64,000 nucleotides of DNA from Psococerastis gibbosa. Lineage: Eukaryota > Arthropoda > Insecta > Psocodea > Psocidae. The position numbers were made by a program, and so were the translations under genes. This document shows positions 38,401 to 52,069 of this stretch, piece by piece; position 1 is the first letter of the stretch, and every line of letters starts with the position of its first letter. A model generated the notes under the pieces. That model ran no database searches, was not told the origin of the DNA, and worked only from the letters and a program-made list of their open reading frames with translations. Location: the NCBI GenBank assembly GCA_963971405.1, contig CAXART010000010.1:1-64000 (forward strand), in the 5' to 3' direction.

Positions 38401-41400
38401 CACCTATATCTTTTAAAGACCTTTAAAAAAAATAATATAAGTAAATAGCTATTTTTCTTATTCTTGTCGAATGAATTTTTTTTAGCTACATTTACACCGA
38501 TGAACACGCAGGAACAATTTCTTAATGTTAAGTACAATACATGGAGCCAAAATAAGCAAAATTAAGACACCTATATCTTTTTAAAACCTTTAAAAAAAAT
38601 AAAATAAGTAAATAGCTATTTTTCTTATTCTTGTCGAATGAATTTTTTTTAGCTACATTTACACCGATGAACACGCAGGAGCAATTGTTCAATGTTAAGT
38701 ACAATACAATGAGCCAAAATAAGCAAAATTAAGACACCCTTATCATATCAAGACCTTTAAAAAAAATAAAATAAGTAAATAGCTATTTTTTTTATTCTTG
38801 TCGAATGAATTTTTTTTAGCAACATTTAAACCGATGTACACGCAGGAGCAATTGTTTAATATCAAGTACGATACAGTGAGCCAAAATAAGCAAAATTTAA
38901 ACACCTATATCTTTTTAAGACCTTTAAAAAAAATAAAATAAGTAAATAGCTATTTTTCTTATTCTTGTCGAATGAATTTTTTTTAGCTACATTTACACCG
39001 ATGAACACGCAGGAACAATTGCTCAATGTTTAGTACAATACAATGAGCCAAAATAAGCCAAATTAAGACACCCGTGTCATATCAAGACCTTTAAAAAAAA
39101 TAAAATAATTATATAGCTATTTTTCGTATTCTTGTCGAATGAATTTTTTTTAGCTACATTTACACCGATGAACACGCAGGAGCAAGTGTTCAATGTTAAG
39201 TACAATACAATGAGCCAAAATAAGCAAAATTAAGACACCCATATCATATCAAGACCTTAAAAAAAAAAAATAAGTATATAGCTATTTTTCGTATTCTTGT
39301 CGAATGAATTTATTTTAGCTACACTTACACCGATGAACACAAAGGAGCAATTGCTCAATGTTAAGTACAATTTAGTGAGCCAAAACGAGCAAAATTAAGA
39401 CCTTTAAAAAAAATAAAATAAGTAAATAGCTATTTTTTTTATTCTTGTCGAATGAATTTTTTTTAGCAACATTTAAACCGATGAACACGCAGGAGCAATT
39501 GCTTAATGTCAAGTACAATACAATGAGCCAAAAAAAGCAAAATTAAGACACCTATATCTTTTTAAAACCTTTAAAAAAATAAAATAAGTAAATAGCTATT
39601 TTTCTTATTCTTGTCGAATGAATTTTTTTTAGCTACATTTACACCGATGAACACGCATGAGCAATTGCTCAATGTTGATTACAATACAATGAGCCAAAAT
39701 AAGCCAAATTAAGACACCCGTGTCATATCAAGACCTTTAAAAAAAATAAAATAAGTAAATAGCTATTCTTCGTATTCTTGTCGAATGAATTTTTTGTAGC
39801 TACATTTACACCGATGAACACGCAGGAGCAAGTGGTCAATGTTAAGTACAATACAGTGAGCCTAAATAAGCATAACTAAGACACCTATATCTTTTTAAGA
39901 CCTTTAAAAAAAATAAAATAAGTAAATAGCTATTTTTCTTATTCTTGTCGAATGAATTTTTTTTAGCTACATTTACACCGATGAACACGCAGGAACAATT
40001 GCTCAATGTTAAGTACAATACAATGAGCCAACATAAGCCAAATAAAGGCACCCGTGTCATATCGAGACCTTTAAAAAAAATAAAATAAGTATATAGCTAT
40101 TTTTCGTATTCTTGTCGAATGAATTTTTTTTAGCTACATTTACACCGATGAACACGCAGGAACAATTTCTCAATGTTAAGTACAATACATTGAGCCAAAA
40201 TAAGCAAAATTAAGACACCTATATCTTTTTAAAACCTTTAAATAAAATAAAATAAGTAAATAGCTATTTTTCTTATTCTTGTCGAATGAATTTTTTTTAG
40301 CTACATTTACACCGATGAACACGCAGGAGCAATTGCTCAATGTTAATTACAATACAATGAGCCAAAATAAGCCAAATTAGGACACCCGTGTCACATCAAG
40401 ACCTTTAAAAAAAATAAAATAAGTATTTAGCTAATTTTCTTTTTCTTGTCGAATGAATTTTTTTTAGCTACATTTACACCGATGAACACGCAGGAGGAAT
40501 TGCTCAATGTTAAGTACAATACAATGAGCCAAAATAAGCAAAATTTAGACACCCTAATCATATCAAGACCTTTAAAAAAAATAATATAAGTAAATAGCTA
40601 TTTTTTTTATTCTTGTTGAATGAATTTTTTTTAGTAAAATTTAAACCGATGAACACGCAGGAGCAATTGCTCAATGTTAAGTACAATACAATGAGCCAAA
40701 ATAAGCCAAATTAAGACACCCGTGTCATATCAAGACCTTAAAAAAAAAAAAAATAAGTATATAGCTATTTTTCTTATTCTTGTCGAATGAATTTTTTGTA
40801 GCTACATTTACACCGATGAACACGCAGGAGCAAGTGGTCAATGTTAAGTACAATACAGTGAGCCTAAATAAGCATAACTAAGACACCTATATCTTTTTAA
40901 GACCTTTAATAAAAATAAAATAAGTAAATAGCTATTTTTCTTATTCCTGCCGAATGAATTTTTTTTAGCTACATTTACACCGATGAACACGCAGGAGCAA
41001 AAGGCCAATGTTAAGTACAATACAGTGAGCCTAAATAAGCCAAATTAAGACACCCGTGTCATATCAAGACCTTTAAAAAAAATAAAATAAGTATATAGCT
41101 ATTTTTCGTATTCTTGTCGAATGAATTTTTTGTAGCTACATTTACACCGATGTACACGCAGGAGCAAGTGTTCAATGTTAAGTACAATACAATGAGCCAA
41201 AATAAGCAAAATTAAGACGCTCATATCATATCAAGACCTTTAAAAAAAAAATAAGTATATAGCTATTTTTCTTATTCTTGTCGAATGAATTTTTTGTAGC
41301 TACATTTACACCGATGAACACGCAGGAGCAAGTGGCCAATGTTAAGTACAATACAGTGAGCCTAAATAAGCAAAACTAAGACACCTATATCTTTATAAGA

Positions 41401-41613
41401 CCTTTTAAAAAAATAAAATAAGTAAATAGCTATTTTTCTTATTCTTGTCGAATGAATTTTTTTTAGCTACATTTACACCGATGAACACGCAGGAACAATT
41501 TCTCAATGTTAAGTACAGTACATTGAGCCAAAATAAGCAAAATTAAGACACCTATATCTTTTTAAAACCTTTCAAAAAAATAAAATAAGTAAATAGCTAT
41601 TTTTCTTATTCTT
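35466..41613 (+). repeat. Right-family HOR segment between the 8-mer pair and block D copy 2
   Basis: About 37 monomers. Bases about 35880-40702 are repeated at about 44689-49510 (offset 8808) with shared private variants. These are CATGGAGCC at 38540 and 47348, and CATATTAAGACC at 37579 and 46387. Compared with 28870 onward (offset 11439), two monomers are missing near 40200. The short monomer is at 39299 and expanded A-runs are at 37092-37108 and 40740-40753. Confidence 0.83.
39299..39446 (+). repeat. Short monomer 12 (148 bp)
   Basis: AATTTATTTTAGC subtype, 8808 bp before short monomer 13. Confidence 0.92.
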
Positions 41614-42608
41614 GTCGAATGAATTTTTTTTAGCTACATTTACACCGATGAGCACGCACAAGCAACTGCTCAATGTTAAGTACAATACAATGAGCCTAAA
41701 TAACCAAAATTAAGACACCTATATTTTTTTAAGACCTTTAAAAAAAAGAAAATAACGAAATAGCTATTTTTCTTATTCTTATCGAATGAATTTTTTTAGC
41801 TACATTTACACCGACGAACACGCAGGAGCAATTGCTCAATGTTAAGTACAGAACATTGAGCCAAAATAAACAAAATTAAGACACCCTTTTTTTTTAAAAC
41901 CTTAAAAAAAATAAAATAAGTAAATAACTATTTTTCTTATTCTTGTCGAATGAATTTTTTTTTAGCTACATTTACACGGATGAACACGCAGGAGCAATTG
42001 CTCAATGTTAAGTACAATACAGTGAGCCGAAATAAGCAAAATTATGACACCCATATCATATCAAGACCTTTAAAAAAAATAAAATAAGTATATGGCTATT
42101 TTTCGTATTCTTGTCGAATGCATTTTTTTAGCTACATTTACACCGATGAACACGCAGAAGCAATTGCTCAATGTTAAGTACAATACAGTGAGCCGACATA
42201 AGCAAAATTAGAACACCTATATCTTTTTAAGACCTTTAAAAAAATAAAATAAGTAAATAGCTATTTTTCTGATTCCTGTCGAATGAATTTTTTTTAGCTA
42301 CATTTACACAGATGAACACGCAGGAGCAACTGCTCAATGTTAAGTACAATACAGTGAGCCTAAATAACTAAAATTAAGACACCTATATCTTTTAAAGACC
42401 TTTAAAAAAAAAAGAAGTAAATAGCTATTTTTCTTATTCTTGTCAAATGAATTTTTTTTAGCTACATTTACACCGATGAACACGCAGGAGCAATTGCTCA
42501 ATGTTAATTACAATACAATGAGCAAAAATAAGCCAAACTAAGACACCCGGGTCATATCAAGACCTTTAAAAAAAATAAAATAAGTATAGAGCTATTTTTC
42601 TTATTCTT
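41614..42608 (+). repeat. Block D copy 2: six divergent monomers
   Basis: Same six-monomer order as copy 1, displaced by 11439 bp. By eye the diagnostic D1-D6 changes are all retained, including the lost-CpG anchor GTCAAATGAA of D6 near 42442 and CACCCGGGTC near 42544. Confidence 0.9.
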
Positions 42609-43163
42609 GTCGAATGAATTTCTTGTAGCTACATTTACACCGATGAACACGCAGGAGCAAGTGGCCAATGTTAAGTACAATACAGTGAGCCTAAATAAGC
42701 AAAATTAAGACACCCTTATCATATCAAGACCTTTAAAAAAAATAAAATAAGTAAATAGCTATTTTTTTTATTCTTGTCGAATGAATTTTTTTTAGCAACA
42801 TTTAAACCGATGTACACGCATGAGCAATTATTTAATATCAAGTACGATACAATGAGCCAAAATAAGCAAAATTAAGACACCTATATCTTTTTAAAACCTT
42901 TAAAAAAAATAAAATAAGTAAATAGCTATTTTTCTTATTCTTGTCGAATGAATTTTTTTTAGCTACATTTACACCGATGAACACGCAGGAGCAATAGCTC
43001 AATGTTAAGTGCAATACAATGAGCCAAAATAAGCAAAATTTAGACACCCTAATTATATCAAGACCTTTAAAAAAAATAATATAAGTAAATAGCTATTTTT
43101 TTTATTCTTGTCGAATGAATTTTTTTTAGCAACATTTAAACCGATGAACACGCAGGAGCAATT

Positions 43164-43191
43164 GCTCAATGTTAAGTACAATACATTGAGC
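43164..43191. other. Inverted repeat with 9-bp arms around a 10-base spacer
   Basis: GCTCAATGT and ACATTGAGC pair perfectly across TAAGTACAAT. The left arm shares its GCTC with the 12-bp dyad at 43156-43167, so a strand can fold one way or the other but not both. Monomers reading CTCAATGT and ACATTGAG, such as 5204-5229, keep 8-bp arms. The commoner ACAATGAGC form has one mismatch. Confidence 0.7.
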
Positions 43192-46100
43192 CAAAATAAG
43201 CCAAATTAAGACACCCGTGTCATATCAAGACCTTAAAAAAAAAAAAAAAAAGTATATAGCTATTTTTCTTATTCTTGTCGAATGAATTTTTTGTAGCTAC
43301 ATTTACACCGATGAACACGCAGGAGCAAGTGGTCAATGTTAAGTACAATACAGTGAGCCTAAATAAGCATAACTAAGACACCTATATCTTTTTAAGACCT
43401 TTAAAAAAAATAAAATAAGTAAATAGCTATTTTTCTTATTCCTGCCGAATGAATTTTTTTTAGCTACATTTACACCGATGAACACGCAGGAGCAAAAGGC
43501 CAATGTTAAGTACAATACAGTGAGCCTAAATAAGCCAAATTAAGACACCCGTGTCATATCAAGACCTTTAAAAAAAATAAAATAAGTATATAGCTATTTT
43601 TCGTATTCTTGTCGAATGAATTTTTTGTAGCTACATTTACACCGATGTACACGCAGGAGCAAGTGTTCAATGTTAAGTACAATACAATGAGCCAAAATAA
43701 GCAAAATTAAGACGCTCATATCATATCAAGACCTTTAAAAAAAAAATAAGTATATAGCTATTTTTCTTATTCTTGTCGAATGAATTTTTTGTAGCTACAT
43801 TTACACCGATGAACACGCAGGAGCAAGTGGCCAATGTTAAGTACAATACAGTGAGCCTAAATAAGCAAAATTAAGACACCTATATCTTTATAAGACCTTT
43901 TAACAAAATAAAATAAGTAAATAGCTATTTTTCTTATTCTTGTCGAATGAATTTTTTTTAGCTACATTTACACCGATGAACACGCAGGAGCAATTGTTCT
44001 ATGTTAAGTACAATACAATGAGCCAAAATAAGCAAAATTAAGAAACCCTTATCATATCAAGACCTTTAAAAAAAATAAAATAAGTAAATAGCTATTTTTT
44101 TTATTCTTGTCGAATGAATTTTTTTTAGCAACATTTAAACCGATGTACACGCAGGAGCAATTATTTAATATCAAGTACGATACAATGAGCCAAAATAAGC
44201 AAAATTAAGACACCTATATCTTCTTAAAACCCTTAAAAAAATAAAATAAGTAAATAGCTATTTTTCTTATTCTTGTCGAATGAATTTTTTTTAGCTACAT
44301 TTACTCCGATGAACACGCAGGAACAATTGCTCAATGTTAAGTACAATACAATGAGCCAGTATAAGCCAAATTAAGACACCCGTGTCATATCGAGACCTTT
44401 AAAAAAAATAAAATAAGTATATAGCTATTTTTCGTATTCTTGTCGAATGAATTTTTTGTAGCTACATTTACACCGATTTACACGCAGGAGCAAGTGTTCA
44501 ATGTTAAGTACAATACAATGAGCCTAAATAAGCAAAATTAAGACACCTATATCTTTTAAAGACCTTTAAAAAAAATAATATAAGTAAATAGCTATTTTTC
44601 TTATTCTTGTCGAATGAATTTTTTTTAGCTACATTTACACCGATGAACACGCAGGAACAATTTCTTAATGTTAAGTACAATACATTGAGCCAACATAAGC
44701 CAAATAAAGACACCCGTGTCATATCGAGACCTTTAAAAAAAATAAAATAAGTATATAGCTATTTTTCGTATTCTTGTCGAATGAATTTTTTTTAGCTACA
44801 TTTACACCGATGAACACGCAGGAACAATTTCTCAATGTTAAGTACAATACATTGAGCCAAAATAAGCAAAATTAAGACACCTATATCTTTTTAAAACCTT
44901 TAAAAAATATAAAATAAGTAAATAGCTATTTTTCTTATTCTTGTCGAATGAATTTTTTTTAGCTACATTTACACCGATGAACACGCAGGAGCAATTGTTC
45001 AATGTTAAGTACAATACAATGAGCCAAAATAAGCAAAATTAAGACACCCTTATCATATCAAGACCTTTAAAAAAAATAAAATAAGTAAATAGCTATTTTT
45101 CTTATTCTTGTCGAATGAATTTTTTTTAGCTACATTTACACCGATGAACACGCAGGAGCAATTGCTCAATGTTAAGTACAATACAATGAGCCAAAATAAG
45201 CAAAATTAAGACACTCATATCATATCAAGACCTTTAAAAAAAAAAATAAGTATATAGCTATTTTTCTTATTCTTGTCGAATGAATTTTTTGTAGCTACAT
45301 TTACACCGATGAACACGCAGGAGCAAGTGGCCAATGTTAAGTACAATACATTGAGCCAAAATAAGCAAAATTAAGACACCTATATCTTTTTAAAACCTTT
45401 AAAAAAAATAAAATAAGTAAATAGCTATTTTTCTTATTCTTGTCGAATGAATTTTTTTTAGCTACATTTACACCGATGAACACGCAGGAGCAATTGCTCA
45501 ATGTTAAGTACAATACAATGAGCCAACATAAGCCAAATAAAGACACCCGTGTCACATCAAGACCTTTAAAAAAAATAAAATAAGTATTTAGCTAATTTTC
45601 TTTTTCTTGTCGAATGAATTTTTTTTAGCTACATTTACACCGATGAACACGCAGGAGGAATTGCTCAATGTTAAGTACAATACAATGAGCCAAAATAAGC
45701 AAAATTTAGACACCCTTATCATATCAAGACCTTTAAAAAAAATAATATAAGTAAATAGCTATTTTTTTTATTCTTGTTGAATGAATTTTTTTTAGTAAAA
45801 TTTAAACCGATGAACACGCAGGAGCAATTGCTCAATGTTAAGTACAATACAATGAGCCAAAATAAGCCAAATTAAGACACCCGTGTCATATCAAGACCTT
45901 AAAAAAAAAAAAAAAAGTATATAGCTATTTTTCTTATTCTTGTCGAATGAATTTTTTGTAGCTACATTTACACCGATGAACACGCAGGAGCAAGTGGTCA
46001 ATGTTAAGTACAATACAGTGAGCCTAAATAAGCATAACTAAGACACCTATATCTTTTTAAGACCTTTAAAAAAAATAAAATAAGTAAATAGCTATTTTTC

Positions 46101-48106
46101 TTATTCCTGCCGAATGAATTTTTTTTAGCTACATTTACACCGATGAACACGCAGGAGCAAAAGGCCAATGTTAAGTACAATACAGTGAGCCTAAATAAGC
46201 CAAATTAAGACACCCGTGTCATATCAAGACCTTTAAAAAAAATAAAATAAGTATATAGCTATTTTTCGTATTCTTGTCGAATGAATTTTTTGTAGCTACA
46301 TTTACACCGATGTACACGCAGGAGCAAGTGTTCAATGTTAAGTACAATACAATGAGCCAAAATAAGCAAAATTAAGACGCTCATATCATATTAAGACCTT
46401 TAAAAAAAAAATAAGTATATAGCTATTTTTCTTATTCTTGTCGAATGAATTTTTTGTAGCTACATTTACACCGATGAACACGCAGGAGCAAGTGGCCAAT
46501 GTTAAGTACAATACAATGAGCCTAAATAAGCAAAATTAAGACACCTATATCTTTATAAGACCTTTTAACAAAATAAAATAAGTAAATAGCTATTTTTCTT
46601 ATTCTTGTCGAATGAATTTTTTTTAGCTACATTTACACCGATGAACACGCAGGAGCAATTGTTCTATGTTAAGTACAATACAATGAGCCAAAATAAGCAA
46701 AATTAAGAAACCCTTATCATATCAAGACCTTTAAAAAAAATAAAATAAGTAAATAGCTATTTTTTTTATTCTTGTCGAATGAATTTTTTTTAGCAACATT
46801 TAAACCGATGTACACGCAGGAGCAATTATTTAATATCAAGTACGATACAATGAGCCAAAATAAGCAAAATTAAGACACCTATATCTTCTTAAAACCCTTA
46901 AAAAAATAAAATAAGTAAATAGCTATTTTTCTTATTCTTGTCGAATGAATTTTTTTTAGCTACATTTACTCCGATGAACACGCAGGAACAATTGCTCAAT
47001 GTTAAGTACAATACAATGAGCCAGTATAAGCCAAATTAAGACACCCGTGTCATATCGAGACCTTTAAAAAAAATAAAATAAGTATATAGCTATTTTTCGT
47101 ATTCTTGTCGAATGAATTTTTTGTAGCTACATTTACACCGATTTACACGCAGGAGCAAGTGTTCAATGTTAAGTACAATACAATGAGCCTAAATAAGCAA
47201 AATTAAGACACCTATATCTTTCAAAGACCTTTAAAAAAAATAATATAAGTAAATAGCTATTTTTCTTATTCTTGTCGAATGAATTTTTTTTAGCTACATT
47301 TACACCGATGAACACGCAGGAACAATTTCTTAATGTTAAGTACAATACATGGAGCCAAAATAAGCAAAATTAAGACACCTATATCTTTTTAAAACCTTTA
47401 AAAAAAATAAAATAAGTAAATAGCTATTTTTCTTATTCTTGTCGAATGAATTTTTTTTAGCTACATTTACACCGATGAACACGCAGGAGCAATTGTTCAA
47501 TGTTAAGTACAATACAATGAGCCAAAATAAGCAAAATTAAGACACCCTTATCATATCAAGACCTTTAAAAAAAATAAAATAAGTAAATAGCTATTTTTTT
47601 TATTCTTGTCGAATGAATTTTTTTTAGCAACATTTAAACCGATGTACACGCAGGAGCAATTGTTTAATATCAAGTACGATACAGTGAGCCAAAATAAGCA
47701 AAATTAAGACACCTATATCTTTTTAAGACCTTTAAAAAAAATAAAATAAGTAAATAGCTATTTTTCTTATTCTTGTCGAATGAATTTTTTTTAGCTACAT
47801 TTACACCGATGAACACGCAGGAACAATTGCTCAATGTTTAGTACAATACAATGAGCCAAAATAAGCCAAATTAAGACACCCGTGTCATATCAAGACCTTT
47901 AAAAAAAATAAAATAATTATATAGCTATTTTTCGTATTCTTGTCGAATGAATTTTTTTTAGCTACATTTACACCGATGAACACGCAGGAGCAAGTGTTCA
48001 ATGTTAAGTACAATACAATGAGCCAAAATAAGCAAAATTAAGACACCCATATCATATCAAGACCTTTAAAAAAAAAAATAAGTATAGAGCTATTTTTCGT
48101 ATTCTT

Positions 48107-48254
48107 GTCGAATGAATTTATTTTAGCTACACTTACACCGATGAACACAAAGGAGCAATTGCTCAATGTTAAGTACAATTTAGTGAGCCAAAACGAGCAA
48201 AATTAAGACCTTTAAAAAAAATAAAATAAGTAAATAGCTATTTTTTTTATTCTT
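48107..48254 (+). repeat. Short monomer 13 (148 bp)
   Basis: AATTTATTTTAGC subtype. The preceding tail reads GTATAGAGCTA instead of GTATATAGCTA. Confidence 0.92.
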
Positions 48255-49921
48255 GTCGAATGAATTTTTTTTAGCAACATTTAAACCGATGAACACGCAG
48301 GAGCAATTGCTTAATGTCAAGTACAATACAATGAGCCAAAAAAAGCAAAATTAAGACACCTATATCTTTTTAAAACCTTTAAAAAAATAAAATAAGTAAA
48401 TAGCTATTTTTCTTATTCTTGTCGAATGAATTTTTTTTAGCTACATTTACACCGATGAACACGCATGAGCAATTGCTCAATGTTGATTACAATACAATGA
48501 GCCAAAATAAGCCAAATTAAGACACCCGTGTCATATCAAGACCTTTAAAAAAAATAAAATAAGTAAATAGCTATTCTTCGTATTCTTGTCGAATGAATTT
48601 TTTGTAGCTACATTTACACCGATGAACACGCAGGAGCAAGTGGTCAATGTTAAGTACAATACAGTGAGCCTAAATAAGCATAACTAAGACACCTATATCT
48701 TTTTAAGACCTTTAAAAAAAATAAAATAAGTAAATAGCTATTTTTCTTATTCTTGTCGAATGAATTTTTTTTAGCTACATTTACACCGATGAACACGCAG
48801 GAACAATTGCTCAATGTTAAGTACAATACAGTGAGCCAACATAAGCCAAATAAAGACACCCGTGTCATATCGAGACCTTTAAAAAAAATAAAATAAGTAT
48901 ATAGCTATTTTTCGTATTCTTGTCGAATGAATTTTTTTTAGCTACATTTACACCGATGAACACGCAGGAACAATTTCTCAATGTTAAGTACAATACATTG
49001 AGCCAAAATAAGCAAAATTAAGACACCTATATCTTTTTAAAACCTTTAAAAAAAATAAAATAAGTAAATAGCTATTTTTCTTATTCTTGTCGAATGAATT
49101 TTTTTTAGCTACATTTACACCGATGAACACGCAGGAGCAATTGCTCAATGTTAATTACAATACAATGAGCCAAAATAAGCCAAATTAAGACACCCGTGTC
49201 ACATCAAGACCTTTAAAAAAAATAAAATAAGTATTTAGCTAATTTTCTTTTTCTTGTCGAATGAATTTTTTTTAGCTACATTTACACCGATGAACACGCA
49301 GGAGGAATTGCTCAATGTTAAGTACAATACAATGAGCCAAAATAAGCAAAATTTAGACACCCTAATCATATCATGACCTTTAAAAAAAATAATATAAGTA
49401 AATAGCTATTTTTTTTATTCTTGTTGAATGAATTTTTTTTAGTAAAATTTAAACCGATGAACACGCAGGAGCAATTGCTCAATGTTAAGTACAATACAAT
49501 GAGCCAAAATAAGCATAACTAAGACACCTATATCTTTTTAAGACCTTTAAAAAAAATAAAATAAGTAAATAGCTATTTTTCTTATTCTTGTCGAATGAAT
49601 TTTTTTTAGCTACATTTACACCGATGAACACGCAGGAACAATTGCTCAATGTTTAGTACAATACAATGAGCCAAAATAAGCCAAATTAAGACACCCGTGT
49701 CATATCAAGACCTTTAAAAAAAATAAAATAATTATATAGCTATTTTTCGTATTCTTGTCGAATGAATTTTTTTTAGCTACATTTACACCGATGAACACGC
49801 AGGAGCAAGTGTTCAATGTTAAGTACAATACAATGAGCCAAAATAAGCAAAATTAAGACACCCATATCATATCAAGACCTTTAAAAAAAAAAATAAGTAT
49901 ATAGCTATTTTTCGTATTCTT

Positions 49922-50069
49922 GTCGAATGAATTTATTTTAGCTACACTTACACCGATGAACACAAAGGAGCAATTGCTCAATGTTAAGTACAATTTAGTG
50001 AGCCAAAACGAGCAAAATTAAGACCTTTAAAAAAAATAAAATAAGTAAATAGCTATTTTTTTTATTCTT
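49922..50069 (+). repeat. Short monomer 14 (148 bp)
   Basis: AATTTATTTTAGC subtype, 1815 bp after short monomer 13, in the second copy of the 11-monomer duplication. Confidence 0.92.
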
Positions 50070-52069
50070 GTCGAATGAATTTTTTTTAGCAACATTTAAA
50101 CCGATGAACACGCAGGAGCAATTGCTTAATGTCAAGTACAATACAATGAGCCAAAAAAAGCAAAATTAAGACACCTATATCTTTTTAAAACCTTTAAAAA
50201 AATAAAATAAGTAAATAGCTATTTTTCTTATTCTTGTCGAATGAATTTTTTTTAGCTACATTTACTCCGATGAACACGCATGAGCAATTGCTCAATGTTG
50301 ATTACAATACAATGAGCCAAAATAAGGCAAATTAAGACACCCGTGTCATATCAAGACCTTTAAAAAAAATAAAATAAGTAAATAGCTATTCTTCGTATTC
50401 TTGTCGAATGAATTTTTTGTAGCTACATTTACACCGATGAACACGCAGGAGCAAGTGGTCAATGTTAAGTACAATACAGTGAGCCTAAATAAGCATAACT
50501 AAGACACCTATATCTTTTTAAGACCTTTAAAAAAAATAAAATAAGTAAATAGCTATTTTTCGTATTCTTGTCGAATGAATTTTTTTTAGCTACATTTACA
50601 CCGATGAACACGCAGGAACAATTTCTCAATGTTAAGTACAATACATTGAGCCAAAATAAGCAAAATTAAGACACCTATATCTTTTTAAAACCTTTAAAAA
50701 AAATAAAATAAGTAAATAGCTATTTTTCTTATTCTTGTCGAATGAATTTTTTTTAGCTACATTTACACCGATGAACACGCAGGAGCAATTGCTCAATGTT
50801 AATTACAATACAATGAGCCAAAATAAGCCAAATTAAGACACCCGTGTCACATCAAGACCTTTAAAAAAAATAAAATAAGTATTTAGCTAATTTTCTTTTT
50901 CTTGTCGAATGAATTTTTTTTAGCTACATTTACACCGATGAACACGCAGGAGGAATTGCTCAATGTTAAGTACAATACAATGAGCCAAAATAAGCAAAAT
51001 TTAGACACCCTAATCATATCAAGACCTTTAAAAAAAATAATATAAGTAAATAGCTATTTTTTTTATTCTTGTTGAATGAATTTTTTTTAGTAAAATTTAA
51101 ACCGATGAACACGCAGGAGCAATTGCTCAATGTTAAGTACAATACAATGAGCCAAAATAAGCCAAATTAAGACACCCGTGTCATATCAAGACCTTAAAAA
51201 AAAAAAAAATAAGTATATAGCTATTTTTCTTATTCTTGTCGAATGAATTTTTTGTAGCTACATTTACACCGATGAACACGCAGGAGCAAGTGGTCAATGT
51301 TAAATACAATACAGTGAGCCTAAATAAGCATAACTAAGACACCTATATCTTTTTAAGACCTTTAATAAAAATAAAATAAGTAAATAGCTATTTTTCTTAT
51401 TCCTGCCGAATGAATTTTTTTTAGCTACATTTACACCGAAGAACACGCAGGAGCAAAAGGCCAATGTTAAGTACAATACAGTGAGCCTAAATAAGCCAAA
51501 TTAAGACACCCGTGACATATCAAGACCTTTAAAAAAAATAAAATAAGTATATAGCTATTTTTCGTATTCTTGTCGAATGAATTTTTTGTAGCTACATTTA
51601 CACCGATGTACACGCAGGAGCAAGTGTTCAATGTTAAGTACAATACAATGAGCCAAAATAAGCAAAATTAAGACGCTCATATCATATCAAGACCTTTAAA
51701 AAAAAAATAAGTATATAGCTATTTTTCTTATTCTTGTCGAATGAATTTTTTGTAGCTACATTTACACCGATGAACACGCAGGAGCATGTGGCCAATGTTA
51801 AGTACAATACAGTGAGCCTAAATAAGCAAAACTAAGACACCTATATCTTTATAAGACCTTTTAAAAAAATAAAATAAGTAAATAGCTATTTTTCTTATTC
51901 TTGTCGAATGAATTTTTTTTAGCTACATTTACACCGATGAACACGCAGGAACAATTTCTCAATGTTAAGTACAGTACATTGAGCCAAAATAAGCAAAATT
52001 AAGACACCTATATCTTTTTAAAACCTTTCAAAAAAATAAAATAAGTAAATAGCTATTTTTCTTATTCTT

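Larger units (their letters stand above)
47775..51158 (+). repeat. 11-monomer tandem duplication, second copy one monomer shorter
   Basis: Bases 47775-48754 recur at 49590-50569 (spacing 1815 bp, 11 monomers). From 48922 the correspondence continues at 50570 with a spacing of 1648 bp, so the monomer at 48755 has no counterpart in the second copy. The match runs to about 51158. Landmarks are the AATGTTTAGTACAAT monomers near 47832 and 49647 and the GAGGAATTGCTC monomers at 49302 and 50950. This feature overlaps the larger segment entry. Confidence 0.83.
42609..52069 (+). repeat. Right-family HOR segment between block D copies 2 and 3
   Basis: About 57 monomers. Bases about 40100-44690, which include block D copy 2, are repeated at about 50556-55146 (offset 10456). 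Bases about 44689-49510 are the 8808-bp copy of 35880-40702. A hybrid monomer anchored at 44609 joins the two. Its left part reads GAACAATTTCTTAATG and its right part reads CCAACATAAGCC. A second hybrid near 49423-49514 leads into a partial repeat of 47775 onward. Short monomers are at 48107 and 49922. Confidence 0.82.
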
